From Conexivisphaerales archaeon (GTDB lineage Archaea > Thermoproteota > Nitrososphaeria > Conexivisphaerales > DTJL01), in assembly GCA_038728585.1 (NCBI GenBank), contig JAVYTR010000004.1, positions 1-64,000 of the forward strand: DNA of 64,000 nt, in the 5' to 3' direction. Every line of letters starts with the position of its first letter. The first letter of the stretch is position 1. The position numbers and the translations under genes are program-made. Below the pieces are notes generated by a model. It worked only from the letters and a program-made list of their open reading frames with translations, had not been told where the DNA came from and ran no database searches. Below, piece after piece: positions 43,622-51,198 of this stretch.

Positions 43622-45169
43622 TTGTTTAGTAGTGTTCTCTTTAGGTCAGACTTACATCAAAGAGTACCGCATAAAGTCGATGAAGAAACTTTGGCAAACC
43701 TAAACCTCGATAAGGTTTTCGAATGGGTGACGTTACCGAAACATGAGTACAACATAAAAAAGTTCTTCATGGACCATCTCGAGTCAGAGGAACAGATATA
43801 CTACAGGCAAAAGATTTTTCAGGATCTAAAAGATTGTCATCTGAAGGAGAGCGTTGAGCAGTTTTGTAAGAGTATGCTTGATATGCAAAGGGGAATTCAA
43901 CGGAAAGATAAACTATATTCAGAATTGCAGAAGATCGGATACCATTTGGACTTGGTGCTAGCTTACTGTAAATCAGTTCAGGAATTCGCCGAATCATTGA
44001 GGAAAGCAATGTTAAGATCTGAAGGGATGAATGAATTCAGGGAATACCTTATTGATTACGTCAAGTCTGACCAATTTAGGTCTATGCACCATGAGGCTGA
44101 ACGCTTGAAGAAAAACCTAACAACACTAACTTACTGCATTAGGTTACAAGGACTAAAGGTAACTGTAAAGAAATATGAGCAAGAGATCGATTACAGAGAC
44201 GAGATAGCAGAGTTATTTGCAATATTTCGCAATGCAAACCCAAAGGATTTTAGTATAAAATTCCACGATATTATCGAGATGAATCATGTGGAATCTCAAA
44301 TACTGGAATTTGTTAGTAAGATTTACGAACAAACCTTTCTGGAACTCAAATCCTTCTATGACCGTACAATCAATTTTATAGACCAAACACTAGACAGGTT
44401 TTGTATAGAGATACAGTTTTACATTTCTTATCTTACATTTATAGGAACTATTGAAGACCTTGGTCTAGAGTTTTGTTACCCACGCATAGTCAGACCTGGT
44501 GAACGTATTTTGGCAAAGGAAGCCTTTGACATAGCCTTGGCGTACAAACTCTCAAAAGAGCGTATAAAGCCAGTAAAGAACGATTTTGAACTGGATGAAA
44601 AAGAGCGAGTGATAGTTGTCACAGGACCCAATCAGGGAGGAAAGTCGACCTTTGCGAGGATGTTCGGACAGCTGCATTACTTGGCATGTATCGGTTGCCC
44701 CGTCCCTGCAAGAGAAGCAAGTCTACTTCTTTATGACCATCTTTATTCACATTTTGAGAAAGAAGAACTGACCGAAAACCTTAGGGGTAAGTTACATGAT
44801 GATCTGCTGCGTTTACATGAGATTCTGCATAACGCTACATCCAGTAGTGTAATAATAATGAACGAAACGTTTTCAAGTGCCACACTTGAGGATTCGAGGT
44901 TTCTAGGTAGAAAGATACTAGAAAAGATACTGGCAATCGGAGCTGTATGCGTCTATGTTACTTTCATATATGATCTTTCGAAACTTTCACCCTGCATAGT
45001 CAGCATGGTGGCAGTGGTTGATAGTTCAGACCCCACTGTTAGGACCTACAAGATCATCAGAAAGGAGGCTGACGGCAAGGCATATGCTATAATGATAGCA
45101 AAGAAGTACGGGCTGACATACGACGAGATAAGGAGGCGGTTAAACTATGCAAGTATTCTTGATGCATAA
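43622..45169 (+). CDS. MutS-related ATPase, first of a tandem pair
   Basis: 515 residues from TTG 43622. The start FSSVLFRSDLHQR and LNLDKVFEWVT fit the N-terminus of a bacterial MutS-like subfamily found as gene pairs. Central helical lever/clamp region, then the ATPase domain: Walker A VTGPNQGGKST (~335-343), Walker B SSVIIMNETFSSAT (Asn414-Glu415 where MutS has Asp-Glu), and a C-terminal switch region. The mismatch-binding domain I is absent, so it is not a canonical mismatch sensor. Overlaps the second ATPase gene by 23 bases, implying a heterodimer. Confidence 0.82.
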   Translation: MFSSVLFRSDLHQRVPHKVDEETLANLNLDKVFEWVTLPKHEYNIKKFFMDHLESEEQIYYRQKIFQDLKDCHLKESVEQFCKSMLDMQRGIQRKDKLYSELQKIGYHLDLVLAYCKSVQEFAESLRKAMLRSEGMNEFREYLIDYVKSDQFRSMHHEAERLKKNLTTLTYCIRLQGLKVTVKKYEQEIDYRDEIAELFAIFRNANPKDFSIKFHDIIEMNHVESQILEFVSKIYEQTFLELKSFYDRTINFIDQTLDRFCIEIQFYISYLTFIGTIEDLGLEFCYPRIVRPGERILAKEAFDIALAYKLSKERIKPVKNDFELDEKERVIVVTGPNQGGKSTFARMFGQLHYLACIGCPVPAREASLLLYDHLYSHFEKEELTENLRGKLHDDLLRLHEILHNATSSSVIIMNETFSSATLEDSRFLGRKILEKILAIGAVCVYVTFIYDLSKLSPCIVSMVAVVDSSDPTVRTYKIIRKEADGKAYAIMIAKKYGLTYDEIRRRLNYASILDA

Positions 45170-46667
45170 AGATAGGGATTTTGACCTGAATATCCTTCCA
45201 GAAAACGCAGAAGAATTGGTTACGGACCTTGGAATGGAAGGTCTAATTGGCGTCATGTCCTCTGGGGATAAATTCATCGCAACAGTCGTCAAAACGGCAC
45301 TCCTCCAGAACCTCACAAGCGTGGACACGATAAAGTACAGACAGGATATTCTTTTAGATTTTTTAGACAAACCAGGAATTTTGAAGTCAATCTACTTGTT
45401 GGCTACAAACGCATTGGAAGAAGAAAGAAAAAACTGGTTCTTCCTGATAACGAGCCCATCGCCGGACCTTCTTCTCTACAGGTCGGTCGCTATTATCGAG
45501 ATGTTCTCGAGGTATCTCAGAGATTTAAGAGATCTGCTTGTTGCGAATGATCCGAACTTCAAATCCGAGGGATTAAAAGGGCTTGTTTCCAGGTTAGTGA
45601 ATAAATTAACAGATAACTATTTTGAAATGCTAAGGGAAAAGCTAAGAGAACTAAAGTTTGAAGATGGAATGCTGTTCTCTGTAAGGTTGGGTGAAGCGTT
45701 AAAGGGAACAGATTACACGCTGAGGAAGCAGATTAACAGAAAGAAAAATTGGCGCTTTCTAAGAAGGTCTAAAGACGAATTCAGTTTTGAAATCGCAGAC
45801 AGAGACGAAGCAGGAGCCGATGCGCTTGCGCAACTGAGGGAAAGGGCAGTAAATGATGTTGCAAATCTTCTAGCTCAATCTGCTGAAACGTTGCATAATT
45901 TCTTCACTTCACTTAAAGCAGAAACCGGTTTTTACATAGGTTGCCTGAACCTCGTTGATTATATGAAAGAAAAGAATCTACAATATTGCTTTCCATCACC
46001 TCTTAAAGGTGGGTTTTGGCTTTCCGCAAGCTCTCTCTATGATATCTCGTTAGCGATAAACGGCAATAGACAGATTGTGCCAAACGATATACAAGCTGAT
46101 GGTAAAAGAATGATAGTTATAACTGGAGCCAACGAAGGAGGTAAATCAACGTTCTTGAAGAGCATCGGCATGGCGTTCATTATGATGCAGTGCGGCATGG
46201 TAGTCTGTGCCAAGAGCTTCAAAGCAACTATCTGCGAAGGGCTATTCACTCATTTCAGAAAGAAAGAAGACCAGAATATGCAGAGTGGAAAGCTTGAGGA
46301 AGAACTGATCAGACTGAACAAGATTGTAGCTAATCTTAAGCCTTCTTCAATAATTCTGATGAACGAATCCCTAGCATCGACGAACGAACATGAAGGTTCC
46401 GAAATTGCCATGCAGGTGACGGAAGCATTGGTAGAAGGAGGCGTAAGGGTCTTTTTCGTTACCCATTTGTATGACTTCGCCGCAAGAGTCAAATCAAAGC
46501 TCAATGGTCTGGTACTGTTTCTGAAGGCGGAGAGGCTAGAAGACGGGACAAGAACGTTTAGAATAATAGAAGGGGAACCTCTTGCAACAAGTTTTGGAAG
46601 GGATTTATACAAACAGATCTTCGAAGATAAAGCACAAGAAGCTTTTTTGGAGAACCAGGTCAAATAA
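45147..46667 (+). CDS. MutS-related ATPase, second of a tandem pair
   Basis: 506 residues beginning MQVFLMHKDRDFDL, typical for the second member of the pair. Walker A VITGANEGGKST (~326-334), Walker B SSIILMNESLASTNEHEG (Asn406-Glu407 again replacing Asp-Glu), and VFFVTHLYDFAARV as the following strand/His switch. No domain I or nuclease domain. The conserved D-to-N change in both partners suggests a subfamily property rather than decay. Confidence 0.82.
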   Translation: MQVFLMHKDRDFDLNILPENAEELVTDLGMEGLIGVMSSGDKFIATVVKTALLQNLTSVDTIKYRQDILLDFLDKPGILKSIYLLATNALEEERKNWFFLITSPSPDLLLYRSVAIIEMFSRYLRDLRDLLVANDPNFKSEGLKGLVSRLVNKLTDNYFEMLREKLRELKFEDGMLFSVRLGEALKGTDYTLRKQINRKKNWRFLRRSKDEFSFEIADRDEAGADALAQLRERAVNDVANLLAQSAETLHNFFTSLKAETGFYIGCLNLVDYMKEKNLQYCFPSPLKGGFWLSASSLYDISLAINGNRQIVPNDIQADGKRMIVITGANEGGKSTFLKSIGMAFIMMQCGMVVCAKSFKATICEGLFTHFRKKEDQNMQSGKLEEELIRLNKIVANLKPSSIILMNESLASTNEHEGSEIAMQVTEALVEGGVRVFFVTHLYDFAARVKSKLNGLVLFLKAERLEDGTRTFRIIEGEPLATSFGRDLYKQIFEDKAQEAFLENQVK

Positions 46668-46942
46668 CTCCAAGCCTACGCATAAGATTAGAACAGATAT
46701 AAGAAGCTGTTCACTTTAGGCAACTTAAAATCAATAAAAAGTGGATGAAGAATTGTAGTTTCAAGCGTTATAACAAAAGTATCTGGCGTCACAGAACAGA
46801 TTGCTAGAGGGATGTTTTTGGGTCTGTTGGTTTTAGGTCCAAAACGAAAACCTTCTTCTTACACCATGTTATTGTATTAGCACCTAATTCAAATTTTTCT
46901 GGTCAGCATGAATTCATCAGCTTTTTCTGAAGCCTGGCGTTT

Positions 46943-47383
46943 CTAGATCAATCTCTTCACATCAAGAATCACACGCACAAGATAATCGTCGGGTCTGAAT
47001 TGGATGTTGTTAGGGTCGATAAATGCCCAATCGATAGCTTCCCTGGTGGAATGAACTTCAGTGTTTTCACCTACGAATGAATAATAGCAGATTATGACAA
47101 TGTGCGTAATTACTCCCTTTATTGATTTGAAATCTTCATACACGCCAAGAAGAGACAGGTCATCGATGTCAACACCTACTTCCTCTTTTACTTCTCTTCT
47201 AGCTGCTTCGGCCAGCGTTTCGTTCTTGTTAGGATAACCTTGGGGAAGTACCCATTGAGCGTGGTATGGTTCATCCTCTTCCTTGATCACAAGAAGCTTC
47301 CTGTTCCGTATAAGAGCTACAGAGACCAGCACAACAAGGTTTGGGTCTGAGAATTCATTACGTCTGAGGTTATGCATCTTCAT
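46943..47383 (-). CDS. Nudix hydrolase
   Basis: 146 residues. Complete Nudix box, in two pieces GYPNKNETLAEAARRE and VKEEVGV; strand PYHAQWVLPQ precedes it. The substrate (NTP clean-up, ADP-ribose or NADH) is not predictable. It follows the metallophosphoesterase gene by 48 bases on the same strand and probably shares its promoter with site C. Confidence 0.87.
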   Translation of the reverse strand: MKMHNLRRNEFSDPNLVVLVSVALIRNRKLLVIKEEDEPYHAQWVLPQGYPNKNETLAEAARREVKEEVGVDIDDLSLLGVYEDFKSIKGVITHIVIICYYSFVGENTEVHSTREAIDWAFIDPNNIQFRPDDYLVRVILDVKRLI

Positions 47384-47431
47384 TTTCTTTGAAGCTCCTC
47401 GTTCTGATATGACCCACTTCAGTAACCCCCA

Positions 47432-48115
47432 TTACGAAACATAGCCGATAAAAATGTATGTCTTCTCATCAGCAGAGAGTCTACTCTTCAGGCCATGAAG
47501 CATCCTCTCTATGTCATACCGAAACCTATGAAGACGCGCTTCTCTCTTGGCAGTGTCTAGAATAGTGCATGATGCCTTAGAATTTCCATCCCTAGGGATT
47601 CCAACGCTGCACGCGTTGATTATCCACTTTTTACCTTCTTTGGCCTCATAAGGTATATGAGCATCTCCCAGTAGGATCAAGTCCTCCTGACCTGTGGGGA
47701 TCGACACTGCTTCTTCTTTGCTTAAGTACCCATAAAGCTCATCATCTGGCGAAGCATGTACTCCATATATTTTTATACCGTCATATTCGATATTCAGATG
47801 CCTTTCTGCCTTGCCAAGCAGACCCAGCACTTCTCTGGGCATGTATTGTAAAGTTATGAGCCTCTTGGTCAGCATCGAAGCTTCATGCGTACAAGGGCTA
47901 CTCCTGCAGTCCGTACCGAAGGATGCTGCGAAGTCATGGTTTCCTAGAACCCTCTTGGTATCTAACTGTTGCAGTACTCGCCAGACTTCATACTGACAAG
48001 GCCCAAAGTCGACTAGATCGCCAAGAAACATGACTTCTTCAGAGCTTGTGCTGTTAAAGACCTTTTGCAAGGCGTATATATTAGAGTGTATACCAGATAT
48101 AATGAATGGCTTCAA
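47432..48115 (-). CDS. calcineurin-like metallophosphoesterase, altered metal site
   Basis: 227 residues. Motifs: GDLVDFGP, VLGNHDFAAS, YGVHASP and LLGDAHIP are intact. The first motif, normally SDxHGN, reads SGIHSN: the metal-binding Asp8 is Gly and HGN is HSN. This would weaken one metal site, so activity is doubtful or unusual. TTG start at 48115 lies 27-28 bases from the minus-strand CTTATAATC box, consistent with leaderless expression from site C. Confidence 0.85.
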   Translation of the reverse strand: MKPFIISGIHSNIYALQKVFNSTSSEEVMFLGDLVDFGPCQYEVWRVLQQLDTKRVLGNHDFAASFGTDCRSSPCTHEASMLTKRLITLQYMPREVLGLLGKAERHLNIEYDGIKIYGVHASPDDELYGYLSKEEAVSIPTGQEDLILLGDAHIPYEAKEGKKWIINACSVGIPRDGNSKASCTILDTAKREARLHRFRYDIERMLHGLKSRLSADEKTYIFIGYVS

Positions 48116-48138
48116 CGGTTCCCAGGATAATTGGATAC

Positions 48139-48163
48139 GATTATAAGTGTAACTAGTGTTACA
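48139..48163 (-). promoter_or_regulatory. TGTAAC-N4-GTTACA palindrome abutting a TATA box (site C)
   Basis: Minus strand: TGTAACACTAGTTACA (48148-48163) followed by CTTATAATC (48139-48147). It precedes the leaderless phosphoesterase start at 48115 by the expected spacing. Same arrangement as sites A and B. Confidence 0.72.
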
Positions 48164-48262
48164 GCAGCTAGTGTTTTCAACTATCCGATTGGTCGTTTAA
48201 GAACGTGCATTCAGAACCTTTCAACTGCCAGATAAATGTACCCATAAACTGAGTAAACATCC

Positions 48263-48634
48263 TTACCTCTTATGATATTTTTCGAACAGTTCTTCCTCTT
48301 TTCGAATGTATTCTTCGTCATACTTGAGGCCAAGCACTTTACAGAGTGTCTTCTTCTCTGCTTCAAGACCGAGGATCGCAATAGCATAACTACCACAAGT
48401 TCGATATAACTCGTAATATTTGAAGGTTAAAGATGCGACTTTCGAAGATAATGGTGCATGCAGTGACATGAGTTGGGAGTGTTCTCTGTTAAGATTTTGA
48501 ATTTCACTATCAAGATCATGAAGCTGTGTTTCATTACAATCCTCAAGTGCGGCCTTTACAAGGTCCCCTGGCTTCACGTTAAGCCTTTTGGCGAGAGTAT
48601 TAATTTTCTCTGCCTGACTTCTCGAAAATCTCAA
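48263..48634 (-). CDS. small helical protein, fluoride-riboswitch operon gene 2
   Basis: 123 residues from TTG 48634. N-terminal FSRSQAEKINTLAKRLNVKP resembles a small HTH/RHH-type helical start; the remainder is a likely coiled coil (SEIQNLNREHSQLMSLHA) and a Lys/Glu-rich tail. No membrane segment. It follows the 94-residue gene by 21 bases and so lies under the same riboswitch. No recognised family. Confidence 0.6.
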   Translation of the reverse strand: MRFSRSQAEKINTLAKRLNVKPGDLVKAALEDCNETQLHDLDSEIQNLNREHSQLMSLHAPLSSKVASLTFKYYELYRTCGSYAIAILGLEAEKKTLCKVLGLKYDEEYIRKEEELFEKYHKR

Positions 48635-48655
48635 TCTTGACCAACCAACACATGT

Positions 48656-48940
48656 TTAGCTCTTCTTAGATAAAGAAAGCGATTCTCTCAGCCTTCTGTT
48701 ATCATCCTCCAGCTCTTCGATCCTCTTAATCATCCAGTTGTAATCATCTTCTGCTTCTTTTATCATACTGGTAAGCCTCTGGTAAGTTGATTCAATCCTT
48801 GGAAGGTCTGCTTTAAGGAAATCCACTCGGCTCTTGAGTTGAGTCAACTCCAAATTTTTAGCGTAACATTCTATCTTATGCATCAATTGGTCTGGTGTTA
48901 GATTTTTGTTCCTGTTCAAAAAGTTAGGCAGTTTAAACAA
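48656..48940 (-). CDS. small coiled-coil protein, fluoride-riboswitch operon gene 1
   Basis: 94 residues from TTG 48940, the only in-frame start after a TAG 18 bases upstream. A short basic head (KLPNFLNRNKNLTPDQ) is followed by continuous heptad-like helix (LTQLKSRVDFLKADLPRI, MIKRIEELEDDNRRLRESL). No membrane segments, so not Fluc/CrcB or CLC-F. AGGAG lies 12 bases before the TTG, just after the riboswitch expression platform. An alternative tiny frame (48933-48995, ATG start, 20 codons) overlaps its start. Confidence 0.6.
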   Translation of the reverse strand: MFKLPNFLNRNKNLTPDQLMHKIECYAKNLELTQLKSRVDFLKADLPRIESTYQRLTSMIKEAEDDYNWMIKRIEELEDDNRRLRESLSLSKKS

Positions 48941-48950
48941 TATGGAACCA

Positions 48951-48981
48951 CTCTCCTAAGTGTCCAAACCTACTTCCTACT
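48951..48981 (-). promoter_or_regulatory. predicted expression platform of the fluoride riboswitch
   Basis: Minus-strand AGTAGGA (48975-48981) is complementary to aptamer TCCTACT (49026-49032), and GGTTTGGACA (48961-48970) to aptamer TGTCCAAACC (49053-49062); the Shine-Dalgarno-like AGGAG (48953-48957) follows. Forming these helices would break the aptamer, suggesting a switch. Confidence 0.6.
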
Positions 48982-49023
48982 AGTTCTTCCTTCATCCACG
49001 GACCTTCCTCTCCTTTGCGCAGC

Positions 49024-49088
49024 AGAGTAGGATTCATCAGCTCCGGAGGAGCGGTTTGGACATCAGGTCCGGGCGGAATCCATCGCCT
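49024..49088 (-). ncRNA. fluoride riboswitch aptamer (crcB motif)
   Basis: Minus strand shows all consensus blocks in order: GGCGATGG, ATTCCGCC, an inserted hairpin GGAC-CTGAT-GTCC, AAACCGCTCC-TCC-GGAGC, TGATGAATCCTAC. Stems: P1 GGATTC/GAATCC (49076-49081 with 49030-49035), P3 GCTCC/GGAGC (49040-49052), pseudoknot GGCG/CGCC (49084-49087 with 49072-49075). The minus-strand box GAATAAATACC (49108-49118) would start transcription at about 49088, placing the aptamer at the very 5' end of the RNA. Confidence 0.9.
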
Positions 49089-49184
49089 AAGCTTCAGATG
49101 ATGCTAAGGTATTTATTCTTTGCTTGACTTGGCAGACGATGCAATGCCGGAAGAAAGTTACCCCATGATAAAGTGGTGTCATGA

Positions 49185-49634
49185 ATGATTGAAGGGATTG
49201 ATAAATACCACAAGACTGGGATGAGGAGAATTAAGGCACCTCAGGGAGTGCTCAGAACTCTGATAATAGCTCTTGCTTCAAAATCGCCTGTGACTGGTAA
49301 AGATATAATCGAGAAGATAAAAAAGGAGTCAGACGGAAAGTGGACACCAAGCCCCGGCTCTGTCTACTATATTATCGAAAAACTTGTTACAGAACAGATG
49401 ATAATGCAGATGCCTCATGCTGAGGAGAAGAGTTACATAGCAACCAGCAAGGGGTTGGAAGTACTGAAGGAAGAAGGAAAGAGCCTAAAGGATTCTGTTG
49501 CATGGAGCCTCATGGTCTTATCTATGCTTGTCGATACAGTAGAACCAGAAGAAAGACAGAGGATGCAGTTGATACACAGGATAATGAACCTGTCAAAAGA
49601 AAAGATATCTGAACTTGCCTCGATTATTGGTTAG
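49185..49634 (+). CDS. PadR-family transcriptional regulator
   Basis: 149 residues. PadR winged helix: PQGVLRTLIIALASKSPVTGKDIIEKI, then WTPSPGSVYYIIEKLVTEQMI, followed by a C-terminal helical dimerisation arm (EERQRMQLIHRIMNLSKE). PadR proteins are usually repressors that sense aromatic or other small molecules. It is divergent from the fluoride-riboswitch operon and just upstream of OsmC. Confidence 0.9.
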   Translation: MIEGIDKYHKTGMRRIKAPQGVLRTLIIALASKSPVTGKDIIEKIKKESDGKWTPSPGSVYYIIEKLVTEQMIMQMPHAEEKSYIATSKGLEVLKEEGKSLKDSVAWSLMVLSMLVDTVEPEERQRMQLIHRIMNLSKEKISELASIIG

Positions 49635-49639
49635 CATCG

Positions 49640-49647
49640 TTTATATC
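49640..49647 (+). promoter_or_regulatory. TATA box of the leaderless OsmC gene
   Basis: TTTATATC centred at 49643, 27 bases before ATG 49670; it overlaps the end of the PadR gene region. This spacing decides the OsmC start. Confidence 0.6.
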
Positions 49648-49669
49648 GATGAGGTGGAGAGTCTTCTTC

Positions 49670-50107
49670 ATGTCAGAAAGCGGACCAGAAGTCGTTTTGA
49701 CAAGAACCGAAGGATACAGATTTGCCGTACAGTTTGACGATGAAGCAAAGACGATGATATACATGGATGAACCGCCACCCCTCAGCAAAGGAAATGGCCC
49801 CAACGCAAGCAGATTACTTGCAGCTTCAGTTGCCAATTGCCTTTCTGCAAGCCTGCTGTTCTGTCTTACCAAGGTGCATGTTGAAGTTATAGGGATAACT
49901 GCAAGAGCAAGGCCGGTATCTGCGAGGAACGAGCAGGGTTATTGGCGGGTCAAAGAGATATTCGTGGATATACATGTGAAGCTGAAAGGTGAAGATGCAG
50001 GGATAAACAGGTGCCTCAGCATATTTGAAAATTATTGTGTAGTTACTGGAAGCGTGAGAAAGGGAATAGATGTGCATGTAAACGTCAGCACAGAAAAGGT
50101 CAGCTAA
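49670..50107 (+). CDS. OsmC-family protein
   Basis: 145 residues from ATG 49670, chosen by its TATA box (49640-49647). OsmC fold: FDDEAKTMIYMDEPPPLSKGNGPNASRLLAASVANCLSAS, seen as GPNASRLLAASVANCLSAS with the first redox Cys, and FENYCVVTGSVRKGIDV with the second. OsmC proteins reduce organic hydroperoxides using paired Cys thiolates. Neighbouring PadR may control it, but its own promoter is present. Confidence 0.88.
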   Translation: MSESGPEVVLTRTEGYRFAVQFDDEAKTMIYMDEPPPLSKGNGPNASRLLAASVANCLSASLLFCLTKVHVEVIGITARARPVSARNEQGYWRVKEIFVDIHVKLKGEDAGINRCLSIFENYCVVTGSVRKGIDVHVNVSTEKVS

Positions 50108-50149
50108 ATTGGTAAAGGATTAATAATCCATACTCATAACTGCAAAAAC

Positions 50150-50839
50150 GTGGTAGACCAGCTCTTCCTTGTCAACTCACTCCTTCAACTAGCCAGCGGG
50201 ATAGTTGCCCTATCAGTCAGCTTCACAGCTTTCAGGTATATGAGGTTGGTCGAGAACGACATACTCAGGTTTCTCAGTTTCGGCTTCATGCTTCTCGGTA
50301 TAGGGCTCGTCTTTGGCGCCTCTCTTATGCTTCTGATCTCGTTTAACATAGGCAGGATAGTAGAAGACCTGGAGCTGGTTTACGTCGCCACAGTCACTTA
50401 CCTGATACTTCAAGCTCTGGCATACTTTACGTTTGCAGTAGGTTATGCAAGGGGGGCCTATGGCAGAGTAAAAGAGGAGGTATCATCAGCTCTTTTCTAT
50501 TTACCAACAATGGCTCTTCCCAGGCTTCCAAGAAGTTACCTCCTTCTGGGAACTCATATAAACGCAGCTCTGCAGCTACTCATTCTGATTTTACTTGCAT
50601 TCGTGATCTTTCAGGGTGCTCTGATATATTCTAGAACGAAAGGAAGGTTTTCCTTGCTGGTTCTGTCTGGCTTCTGCCTCATCTTTATAGCCCACCTGAT
50701 AATGCTTGCATCATCGCTCATCCCTTCATCTTTTGTATTCACAGCTGGAGCAGCTGTTCAGTTCGCCGGTTTCCTTTCTCTGCTCGTTTTTCTTCTAAAC
50801 AGTGGGAGGGTTCATGCAGCCTCAAAGAACCCGCAGTAG
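50150..50839 (+). CDS. multi-pass membrane protein, unknown function
   Basis: 229 residues with about 7 membrane segments (LLQLASGIVALSVSFTAF, FLSFGFMLLGIGLVFGASLM, LQLLILILLAFVIFQGAL, FVFTAGAAVQFAGFLSLL). No catalytic motif. Its 3' end overlaps a winged-helix gene, so the two probably act together as a membrane sensor and regulator pair. Start GTG at 50150. Confidence 0.72.
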   Translation: MVDQLFLVNSLLQLASGIVALSVSFTAFRYMRLVENDILRFLSFGFMLLGIGLVFGASLMLLISFNIGRIVEDLELVYVATVTYLILQALAYFTFAVGYARGAYGRVKEEVSSALFYLPTMALPRLPRSYLLLGTHINAALQLLILILLAFVIFQGALIYSRTKGRFSLLVLSGFCLIFIAHLIMLASSLIPSSFVFTAGAAVQFAGFLSLLVFLLNSGRVHAASKNPQ

Positions 50840-51095
50840 GATAAGAATATATTACGACATCCTTCTCTCAGTCATGGAGGAAGGAAATGCAAAGCCAACT
50901 AGAGTGCTCTACAAGGCGAACCTTTCTTACGATAGGCTTGTGAAATACCTGGATGAGCTGGTCTCGAAGGGGCTTATTCAGGAGGTTCATGCTTCAGAGA
51001 ACAGGTACTATGTCATTACACAGCAGGGAGTAAAGTTCTTGGAAGAGGTCAAGAAGGCCGAAGCATTCCTTTCAGGTTTCGGCCTGTCACTCTGA
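50814..51095 (+). CDS. HTH_45-type winged-helix protein
   Basis: 93 residues from ATG 50814. Matches the archaeal HTH_45 winged helix: RIYYDILLSVMEEGNAKPTRVLYKANLSYDRLVKYLDELVSKGLI, seen in pieces, with wing ENRYYVITQQGVKFLEEV. A standalone DNA-binding protein, overlapping the membrane protein gene by 26 bases. Target unknown. Confidence 0.85.
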   Translation: MQPQRTRSRIRIYYDILLSVMEEGNAKPTRVLYKANLSYDRLVKYLDELVSKGLIQEVHASENRYYVITQQGVKFLEEVKKAEAFLSGFGLSL

Positions 51096-51198
51096 GGTTG
51101 CTGATATGTATGCTTCGTATATACGGAGCATACTTATGTAATTATATACCTAAGTAAACAACCTTGGAAATCGGAAAAGTGGGAGCTGGCTTCAAAAG

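Noticed and set aside
49024-49062. Hammerhead ribozyme suggested by CTGATGA on the minus strand
   Set aside because: No GAAA core after stem II; the bases are explained fully by the fluoride aptamer consensus.
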